Assembly: GCA_028292565.1 (NCBI GenBank)
Contig: JAQGMD010000379.1
Span: forward strand, 1-21,087
Length of the DNA: 21,087 nt
Origin: Burkholderia sp.
GTDB lineage: Bacteria > Pseudomonadota > Gammaproteobacteria > Burkholderiales > Burkholderiaceae
Direction: 5' to 3'
Position numbers and translations under genes: made by a program. This document shows positions 16,296 to 21,087 of this stretch, one piece after another (within the stretch, counting starts at the first letter, position 1; the number at the start of each line of letters is the position of its first letter). The notes beneath the pieces are model-generated. The model did not search any database, was not told where the DNA came from, and saw nothing but the letters and a program-made list of their open reading frames with translations.

Positions 16296-17261
16296 CTACG
16301 TCGCCCTTACCATATGGGTGATGCGCGCGCCGGCCCGGCTGGGCCAGTCATCGGGGACGATGAATCCGCGATCGACTTCAAGCACGCAGTCACCCTGCGC
16401 TTCCACGATCGCAACCATGACCGGCATGCTGTCCTTCTCGAAGCGAGCGGCCAGGATCGCCTCCAGGTTCTGCCGGCTCAGGCAATCTTCTTCGGTGGCT
16501 TTTGCCGGCGCCAGCCACGAAAGCCGCGGCAATATCATGTACTGTTCGGCAGCCATCCCGCCCAGTTCTTCAACTGTGCACCAGAATCCGCGGCAATGCG
16601 GACTTGAGACGCCCATCGAATGCACGACAGGCGTTTGATCGTAATAAAACAGCCATCCTTTCACCAGCGCCCGGGCCACTGTGATCGGCTCCGGCAATAG
16701 CGCCTGCGCCGCCGGGTGCTGCGAAAGCGACAACTGCCGCTCCATGATCTTGCGCACTTTTGCGCCCAGCGTGTCGGCGAGATTGGGGCCGACGAAATCA
16801 TCCGCTTCCGTGCCGCCGCCGCTCGTTTCGAGCAGGTAGAACTTGCTGGCGAATTCCCAGTGGACCAGTTCACCCTCCTGCCGCAGCAGGAAATCGAATT
16901 CGCCGATCGTGTCGTTTTTGGCAGCCCGTACCTGGAGCCCGTGGGCGACCAGCGTTTCCTGATGGGTAAAATAAAATGCCATCAGCTTCTCGGCATAACG
17001 CCCGAGCCGCGTGTAGGGTTGCGCGCCCAGATACGCATTCAGCGATTCCGGCGCCCGATCGAGGGCGTTCAGCCACTCCAGCGTTTCCGGCCCGACGGGG
17101 CCGAGCGTGGCGATGCGGCCGCGCCACTGGGGCGCATTGCCATCGAGCAGATCGGGCGCGTCCAGCAACCAGGCGAGTGCACGTACATGCGGATCATTCA
17201 GGTGATTCCAGCGTCGATGGAATTGCGCCTGGAAACTGCCCGGCTCAGCTGCTGGTGGCAT
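16296..17261 (-). CDS. DUF1853 family protein
   Basis: Function unknown; 321 residues. I recognise the DUF1853 pattern: HLNDPHVRALAWLLDAPDLL near the N-terminus, LGRYAEKLMAFYF (86-98), GEFDFLL (120-126), HWEFASKFYLL (134-144) and FVGPNLADTLGAKVRKIMERQL (156-177). The order glutamate in a helix (E91), aspartate (D123), then glutamate and lysine (E136, K140) resembles the active-site layout of PD-(D/E)XK nucleases, but the spacing E-x3-K is not the standard ExK, so a nuclease role is only inference. ATG 17261 overlaps the end of the uracil glycosylase gene by 17 bp. Last gene of the tsaB-rimI-glycosylase operon. Confidence 0.85.
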   Translation of the reverse strand: MPPAAEPGSFQAQFHRRWNHLNDPHVRALAWLLDAPDLLDGNAPQWRGRIATLGPVGPETLEWLNALDRAPESLNAYLGAQPYTRLGRYAEKLMAFYFTHQETLVAHGLQVRAAKNDTIGEFDFLLRQEGELVHWEFASKFYLLETSGGGTEADDFVGPNLADTLGAKVRKIMERQLSLSQHPAAQALLPEPITVARALVKGWLFYYDQTPVVHSMGVSSPHCRGFWCTVEELGGMAAEQYMILPRLSWLAPAKATEEDCLSRQNLEAILAARFEKDSMPVMVAIVEAQGDCVLEVDRGFIVPDDWPSRAGARITHMVRAT

Positions 17262-17889
17262 AGGTGGACATCGCCAGGGACAGATCTGCCCACGCTTTTT
17301 TCTTGTCGGCCAGATTGCGCAACAAGTACGCCGGGTGATAAGTGACGACCAGCGGCAGTTCCCCGTAACGATGGACTTTGCCGCGCAGGCTGGAAACCGG
17401 CGTCTCGGGATCGAGCTTGAAGAGGGACAATGCAGCGGTTTTCCCGAGCGCGACGATGATGGTCGGCTGGATCACCTCAATCAGCCGCTCAAGATAGGGC
17501 AGGCATGCCGCCACATCCTCCGCGCTCGGCGCCTCAGCATCCGTCGGAGCGCGTTTGACGATGCTGGCGACATACGCGTTCTCCCCGCGCTTCAGGCCCA
17601 TCGCCAGCAGCATGTTGTCGAGCAGCCTACCGGCATTGCCGATGGATGGCTCGCCTCGCAAGTCCTGGTTGTAGCCAGGACCTTCGCCGATGAATAGCCA
17701 GTTCGCTTTCTCGTCGCCGTCGCCGATCACCGAAATATTGGCGACCGGCCCGGTTGTGGCAGGAGCGGAGTACTCGATGACCTCCGCAGTCCATGCCTCC
17801 GTGACCTCGGGAGCGTCGCGGTGCCTCCACACGGGTCCGACACCCATTTCATGGAGGAAGATTGCGCGTCGGTTGCCGGAAGAGGTCAT
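17245..17889 (-). CDS. Family-4-like uracil-DNA glycosylase lacking most Fe-S cysteines
   Basis: Homologue of family 4 uracil-DNA glycosylases, which remove uracil from DNA and normally carry a [4Fe-4S] cluster. It is 214 residues. Motif 1 is GEGPGYNQD (68-76), then RGEPSIGNAGRLLDNML (usually G.PFVG.AG). LIEVIQPTIIVALGK and the catalytic loop YHPAYLLR (184-191) are well kept. The four cluster cysteines are not: the protein has a single cysteine, C129 in AACLPYL. The N-terminal CxxC region reads EYSAPATTGP (39-48), and the usual KCRPP reads KRAPT (112-116). The substitutions are collinear, with no sign of a frameshift. It may be a cluster-free variant with altered activity. ATG 17889 overlaps the rimI stop (ATGA), which argues it is expressed. 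Confidence 0.88.
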   Translation of the reverse strand: MTSSGNRRAIFLHEMGVGPVWRHRDAPEVTEAWTAEVIEYSAPATTGPVANISVIGDGDEKANWLFIGEGPGYNQDLRGEPSIGNAGRLLDNMLLAMGLKRGENAYVASIVKRAPTDAEAPSAEDVAACLPYLERLIEVIQPTIIVALGKTAALSLFKLDPETPVSSLRGKVHRYGELPLVVTYHPAYLLRNLADKKKAWADLSLAMSTYATSS

Positions 17890-18371
17890 AACTTGATCCT
17901 CATGACGATCGCATCCTCGCGCGTGTTGTCTGCAGCGGGATAGTAGCCTTTGCGTACCCCGATCTGGACGAAACCATAACGCTTGTATACCTCCAGCGCA
18001 CGCAGGTTGGATGGCCTGACCTCGAGCAATACCGAGGACAACCCGCGTTCGCGCGCCAGCGCCATCACTTTGTCCAGTTGCATGCGCCCTATTCCCTTGC
18101 CGTGCAGGCCGCGCCGGACCGTGATGTTGAGCAGATGGGCTTCGTCCACCGCGAACATCATCAGAAAATAGCCGGCCAGCGATCCGCCGGCGTCGCGCAG
18201 TGTCCAGGTCTCATAACCGCTGTAGAGCGAGTCGAGGAAATTGCCGCGCGTCCAGGGATAGGGGTAAACATCGTTTTCGATCGTCACCACGTCGCGCAAG
18301 TCGTCGGCCTGCATCGGAATGAAATGCAGGGAAGAGACTTCATCCGTCAATGATCGATGTACTGCGCTCAC
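17886..18371 (-). CDS. rimI: RimI, ribosomal protein N-alpha-acetyltransferase
   Basis: GNAT acetyltransferase; the E. coli enzyme acetylates the N-terminal alanine of ribosomal protein S18 using acetyl-CoA. It is 161 residues. The acetyl-CoA loop RRGLHGKGIG (86-95) matches (Q/R)xxGx(G/A). IENDVYPYPWTRGNF (31-45) and the C-terminal EVRPSNLRALEVYKRYGF are typical of RimI. The start is GTG 18371, which overlaps the tsaB stop as GTGA and has AAGGTGG upstream. The tsaB-rimI order is common in proteobacteria and supports the assignment over a generic GNAT. It ends in an ATGA overlap with the glycosylase gene. Confidence 0.94.
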   Translation of the reverse strand: MSAVHRSLTDEVSSLHFIPMQADDLRDVVTIENDVYPYPWTRGNFLDSLYSGYETWTLRDAGGSLAGYFLMMFAVDEAHLLNITVRRGLHGKGIGRMQLDKVMALARERGLSSVLLEVRPSNLRALEVYKRYGFVQIGVRKGYYPAADNTREDAIVMRIKL

Positions 18372-19057
18372 GCGGCCACCTTCGCCTGACGTTCGACAGT
18401 AGTCAGGGCGACTTTGTTGCGCAGGTAAATCGGCTGCGCGTCGCGCGCCGCAACCGTTCTTCCTTCGGAAAATGCAATAGCGGCCAATTGCGCGACGTGT
18501 GCGGCATGCGGCATGACGGCGGGCTCAAAATCCTTTGCCACCGGCAGTTGACCGAATGCCTGGGGGTAGGCGCTCAGGCCATTCCCGCATGCGATCACCT
18601 TGCCGACCGGCGCTACCGCCGAGGCAGCCGACAGGGTGGGTTCGATGACTGTCTGCCATCCGTTTTCGTAACGGTACTGCGCCCAGTAGACCTCTTCCAT
18701 TCGTGCGTCCAAGACAGCCAACACGTCTGATGCGCCGGATGACTCCCGGCAGGCCTGGGCCATTGCCAATAAGGTCACAACCGGAATGACGGGAAGATCG
18801 GCGCCGAACGCCAATCCCTGGGCAACCCCGCAGGCGGTGCGCACGCCGGTAAAGGAGCCGGGACCGGCGCCGAACGCGATGGCGTCACACTGTGCAAGCG
18901 TGATGCCGGCCTGCCGCAGCAACTCCTGGACCATCGGCAGCAGCGATTGGGAATGGGTCTGGACGCCCGACGCTTCGCGCGCGAGGACTTGATCGCCTCG
19001 CAGCAATGCAGCGGAAGCCAGTTCGGAAGATGTTTCTATTGCGATAATCGTAGACAT
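18368..19057 (-). CDS. tsaB: TsaB, t6A37 tRNA modification subunit
   Basis: Inactive ASKHA-fold partner of TsaD; with TsaE it forms the complex that puts threonylcarbamoyl on A37 of ANN-decoding tRNAs. It is 229 residues. IIAIETSSELASAAL at the N-terminus and AFGAGPGSFTGVR (61-73) are signature TsaB motifs, and VLDARMEEVYWAQYRYENGW follows further on. ATG 19057 has no Shine-Dalgarno; a TAAAAT box (19069-19064) sits so that transcription could start at the ATG itself. First gene of the tsaB-rimI-glycosylase-DUF1853 operon, all of whose junctions overlap. It is divergent from the sigma-28-driven yjfB gene. Confidence 0.95.
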   Translation of the reverse strand: MSTIIAIETSSELASAALLRGDQVLAREASGVQTHSQSLLPMVQELLRQAGITLAQCDAIAFGAGPGSFTGVRTACGVAQGLAFGADLPVIPVVTLLAMAQACRESSGASDVLAVLDARMEEVYWAQYRYENGWQTVIEPTLSAASAVAPVGKVIACGNGLSAYPQAFGQLPVAKDFEPAVMPHAAHVAQLAAIAFSEGRTVAARDAQPIYLRNKVALTTVERQAKVAA

Positions 19058-19126
19058 GCCGATATTTTACCGCGCTCGCTCGCCGCGCATCGTGGCCATC
19101 AACGCAATTCATTTCCCTCGGGTTGC

Positions 19127-19153
19127 TAAAGTGTCCCAAAGCGATGCCGATAT
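19127..19153 (+). promoter_or_regulatory. Sigma-28 (FliA) promoter of the YjfB gene
   Basis: TAAAGTGT (19127-19134), exactly 11 bp, then GCCGATAT (19146-19153). The FliA consensus is TAAAGTTT-N11-GCCGATAA, so 7 of 8 bases match in each element with perfect spacing. The start would lie about 19160, some 25 nt ahead of the start codon, with a strong AAGGAGGA binding site in the leader. Among the best-supported regulatory sites in the window. Confidence 0.85.
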
Positions 19154-19184
19154 AACGAACACACCCCCACATCAAGGAGGAGCT

Positions 19185-19382
19185 ATGGAAGTCAACGGCA
19201 TTGCCAATCTGGCGACAAAACTCGACGCGACGCGGACCGGCCAGGCGGTCGGCATTGCGGTGCTTAAGAAAGCGCTTGATACACAAGTCGCGAGCGCGGC
19301 GATCCTGCTTCAGGCGCTCCCCCCGATGCAATCCGCAAATCTTCCTCCGCACCTGGGTCAGAACGTCAACACCAAGGCCTGA
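19185..19382 (+). CDS. YjfB-family putative motility protein, 65 aa
   Basis: Small protein of the YjfB family (named for B. subtilis YjfB, whose gene is in the SigD flagellar regulon); its molecular role is unknown. ATG 19185 is fixed by a near-perfect AAGGAGGA four bases upstream; the frame is open further upstream but has no other support there. The 65 residues form a probable amphipathic helix (about 3-35) containing VLKKALDTQ, then LLQALPPM and a C-terminal LPPHLGQNVNTKA, all features I associate with this family. There is no signal peptide and no cysteine. A near-consensus sigma-28 promoter drives it, so expression with late flagellar genes is expected although no other flagellar gene is in the window. 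Confidence 0.88.
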   Translation: MEVNGIANLATKLDATRTGQAVGIAVLKKALDTQVASAAILLQALPPMQSANLPPHLGQNVNTKA

Positions 19383-19392
19383 TCGGGATAGT

Positions 19393-19411
19393 CCGGGCGA
19401 GCAACGCCCGG
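19393..19411 (+). terminator. Possible terminator hairpin after the YjfB gene
   Basis: A perfect 7-bp GC-rich stem CCGGGCG/CGCCCGG with loop AGCAA lies 10 bp past the stop. The following CGCCTTACTTTAC is only mildly T-rich, so intrinsic termination may be weak. Confidence 0.45.
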
Positions 19412-19473
19412 CGCCTTACTTTACAATACCGTCGCAAGCCGACCGGCTTACCCGATGATTTGCGACCCTACCC

Positions 19474-19902
19474 ATGCCCAGCCTCACCCTCGATTCAAAA
19501 AACCGCGTTGAACTTGCCGAATGGCTGGAAAGCAATGCGTGGATAGTCGCCTGCTTGTGCGCCGCATGGTGCGGCACCTGCACCCAGTACCGCGACAACT
19601 TCGAGGCGCTGGCGGCACGTCACCCCGACAAACGTTTCGTCTGGATCGATATCGAAGACCAGGCCGATGTGGTGGGTGATCTCGACGTGGAAAATTTCCC
19701 GACCCTGCTGATCCAACGTGGCGACGCGGTTGCGTTCTTCGGTACGGTGCTGCCGGACCTGCAACTGGCCGACCGCCTCATCGCGGCCCAGGCGGAAAAA
19801 AGCGAGGCAGATATACGCGCGGAAGCGGCGGGCAACGCCGATCGCAAACGGTGGCAAACCGAATGCAACCTGCGGGTTCGGCTGGCTGAGGCCGGAGAGT
19901 AA
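19474..19902 (+). CDS. Thioredoxin-like protein with WCGTC motif
   Basis: Thioredoxin-fold protein of 142 residues, probably cytoplasmic since no signal peptide is seen. The redox motif is AAWCGTC (C33, C36), with threonine where thioredoxin has proline, which should shift its redox potential. The cis-proline loop is NFPTLLIQRG (P76). WIDIEDQADVVGDLDV fits the beta3 region. A charged helical tail (about 108-142) follows the fold. Substrate unknown. ATG 19474 has no clear Shine-Dalgarno. It is separated from the YjfB gene by about 90 bp with a hairpin, and from the DUF1993 gene by 56 bp. Confidence 0.88.
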   Translation: MPSLTLDSKNRVELAEWLESNAWIVACLCAAWCGTCTQYRDNFEALAARHPDKRFVWIDIEDQADVVGDLDVENFPTLLIQRGDAVAFFGTVLPDLQLADRLIAAQAEKSEADIRAEAAGNADRKRWQTECNLRVRLAEAGE

Positions 19903-19917
19903 CGAACTTCCCCTCCT

Positions 19918-19926
19918 TGCCATAAT
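19918..19926 (+). promoter_or_regulatory. Candidate extended -10 promoter for the DUF1993 gene
   Basis: TGC-CATAAT: an extended -10 with a 5 of 6 hexamer (19921-19926) and no clear -35. The start would be about 19933, 26 nt ahead of ATG 19959, leaving room for the AAAGGAGA binding site. By-eye call. Confidence 0.33.
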
Positions 19927-19958
19927 CGAAACATCGATGGCAACCAAAGGAGACCAGC

Positions 19959-20465
19959 ATGGCAATTACCATGTACGCCGCATCTGTTCCGGTATTCAAG
20001 CATATCCTCGGCACCCTGTTGGTGGTCCTCGACAAGGCAGAAGCCCACGCCGCCGCGAAAAAAATCGAGCCGGCCGCGCTGCTGCAAGCGCGGCTGTTCC
20101 CCGACATGTTCACCCTGCGGCGCCAGGTGATGATCGCCACCGATTTTGCCAAGGGGACCTGCGCCCGGCTGGCCGGCGTCGACGTGCCGAAGTACGACGA
20201 CACGGAGCAAACTTTCGAAGAGCTCAAGGCCCGTATTGCGAAGACCCAGGCATTTATCAGCACGCTGAGCGCCGCGCAGATCGACGGCAGTGAGGAGCGC
20301 GAGATCACGACCCAGGTCGGGCACGAGACCCGGAAGTTCAGCGGCCAGCATTACCTTCTGCATTACGCGCTCCCTAACTTCTTCTTCCACGTCACGACTG
20401 CCTACGATATTTTGCGGCACAACGGGGTGGAGCTCAGCAAGCGGGACTATATCGGTCCGTTCTGA
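19959..20465 (+). CDS. DUF1993 family protein (DinB-like helical bundle)
   Basis: 168 residues, full length for DUF1993, a family of uncharacterised proteins predicted to fold as a DinB/YfiT-like four-helix bundle. Recognisable stretches are TMYAASVPVFKHILGTL (4-20), a central MFTLRRQVMIATDFAKGTCARLAG, YDDTEQTFEELKARI and a C-terminal GQHYLLHYALPNFFFHVTTAYDILRHNGV. Histidines in the last block (GQHYLLHY, FFFHV) sit where DinB-fold proteins often bind metal, but a metal site is inference. The start is ATG 19959 behind AAAGGAGA. No signal peptide. Function unknown. marC-like follows after 18 bp. Confidence 0.88.
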   Translation: MAITMYAASVPVFKHILGTLLVVLDKAEAHAAAKKIEPAALLQARLFPDMFTLRRQVMIATDFAKGTCARLAGVDVPKYDDTEQTFEELKARIAKTQAFISTLSAAQIDGSEEREITTQVGHETRKFSGQHYLLHYALPNFFFHVTTAYDILRHNGVELSKRDYIGPF

Positions 20466-20483
20466 CTCCAGTCGGCCTACGAC

Positions 20484-21086
20484 ATGACCGCGAGCTTTTT
20501 CCAGGCTTTTATCCTGCTGTTGCTGGTCACCGATCCGTTCGGCAATGTCCCGCTGTTCGCCAGCGTGCTGGCCAAGGTACCCGTTGAACAACGCGGTCGC
20601 GTCATCATCCGCGAATGCATCATCGCGTTCGTACTGCTGCTGATATTCATGTTCTATGGACGGATTTTCCTGAAAGCGCTGCACCTGTCCGATGTCTCGC
20701 TGCGCATCGGTGGCGGCGTGATCCTGTTCCTCATCGCCCTGCGCATGGTATTTCCGCAACCCGGCGGCGTTATGGGCGAAGGCGATAGCTCGGGCGAACC
20801 GTTCATCGTTCCGCTCGCCGTTCCGGCGCTGGCTGGGCCGTCGGCGCTGGCGACCGTGCTGCTGTTTTCTTCAGATCAGGCGCCGATCATCCTCGCCAAT
20901 GTCGTCGCGTTGACGGCGGTTGCGATCGTCTGGCTGATCGTGCTGTTAGGAGCTGAACGGATGCAGCGAGCGCTGGGAACACGGGTGATGACCGCGTTCG
21001 AACGGCTGATGGGGCTGATTTTGTCGGCGATGGCGGTGGAGATGCTGTTGGCGGGGATTCGCGATTACCTGTCGTCTCTTAAGTAG
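20484..21086 (+). CDS. MarC family inner-membrane protein
   Basis: Integral membrane protein of the MarC/UPF0056 family; 200 residues, complete, with its TAG stop one base before the window ends. The pattern of six hydrophobic segments starts with FFQAFILLLLVTDPFGNVPLF (TDPFGN-like sequence after TM1 is typical), then RIGGGVILFLIALRMVF, PLAVPALAGPSALATVLLF and a C-terminal RLMGLILSAMAVEMLLAGI, a family hallmark. Despite the name, E. coli MarC was shown not to be a multidrug resistance determinant; the transported substrate, if any, is unknown. Only 18 bp separate it from the DUF1993 gene, with a weak binding site, so co-transcription is likely. Confidence 0.92.
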   Translation: MTASFFQAFILLLLVTDPFGNVPLFASVLAKVPVEQRGRVIIRECIIAFVLLLIFMFYGRIFLKALHLSDVSLRIGGGVILFLIALRMVFPQPGGVMGEGDSSGEPFIVPLAVPALAGPSALATVLLFSSDQAPIILANVVALTAVAIVWLIVLLGAERMQRALGTRVMTAFERLMGLILSAMAVEMLLAGIRDYLSSLK

Positions 21087-21087
21087 C

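Noticed and set aside
16285..16309. GGGGCG...CGCCCTT stem between lplT and DUF1853 as a bidirectional terminator
   Set aside because: The stem needs a G-U pair, has an 8-base loop and no T-run on either side, and it overlaps the DUF1853 stop codon.
17627..17830. Frameshift hiding the CxxC region of the uracil glycosylase
   Set aside because: The alternative frame here has cysteines but no CxxC or flanking family sequence, and the real frame stays collinear with the family on both sides.
19620..20759. 379-codon minus-strand frame across the thioredoxin-like, DUF1993 and MarC genes
   Set aside because: It is rich in H, Q and R, crosses three recognisable plus-strand genes, and matches nothing known to me.

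Overview
The window reads as chromosomal DNA of a motile, biofilm-forming betaproteobacterium, most likely Burkholderiales and perhaps Oxalobacteraceae. This is a judgement from gene content (hpnCDE, pgaABCD, tsaB-rimI-uracil glycosylase order, a YjfB-type flagellar gene) and moderately GC-rich codon use, not from a database search. I see no insertion sequence, prophage, CRISPR array, tRNA or rRNA. Genes are tightly packed, and no gene-free stretch exceeds about 170 bp.

Layout. 1-2888 (minus): an RND efflux pump, cut by the window edge, and its lipoprotein adaptor, joined by an ATGA overlap. 3055-6101 (plus): hpnC, hpnD and hpnE, which convert farnesyl diphosphate to squalene for hopanoid synthesis. 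6061-12179 (minus): a complete pgaABCD operon for poly-beta-1,6-N-acetylglucosamine (PNAG) made and exported for biofilm; its last gene overlaps the 3' end of hpnE. 12347-13717 (minus): radA. 13787-14878 (minus): alr, with a clear intrinsic terminator between alr and radA. 15014-16282 (plus): an LplT-type lysophospholipid transporter. 16296-19057 (minus): the overlapping operon tsaB - rimI - family-4-like uracil-DNA glycosylase - DUF1853. 19185-21086 (plus): a 65-residue YjfB-family motility protein behind a near-consensus sigma-28 promoter, a thioredoxin-like protein, a DUF1993 protein and a MarC-family membrane protein.

How they fit together. Much of the window concerns the cell envelope: efflux, hopanoid precursor, PNAG, D-alanine for peptidoglycan, lysophospholipid recycling. 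The rest is housekeeping (t6A tRNA modification, ribosomal protein acetylation, DNA repair). I found no convincing undescribed multi-gene system. The points most worth following are: the uracil-DNA glycosylase homologue that lacks three of the four expected iron-sulfur cysteines; the sigma-28 promoter on the tiny YjfB gene; and the strong hairpin in the pgaA leader that ends one base before the start codon. Lesser ones are a swapped lipobox pattern between PgaA and PgaB, the hpnE/pgaD convergent coding overlap, and possible leaderless starts of tsaB and radA.
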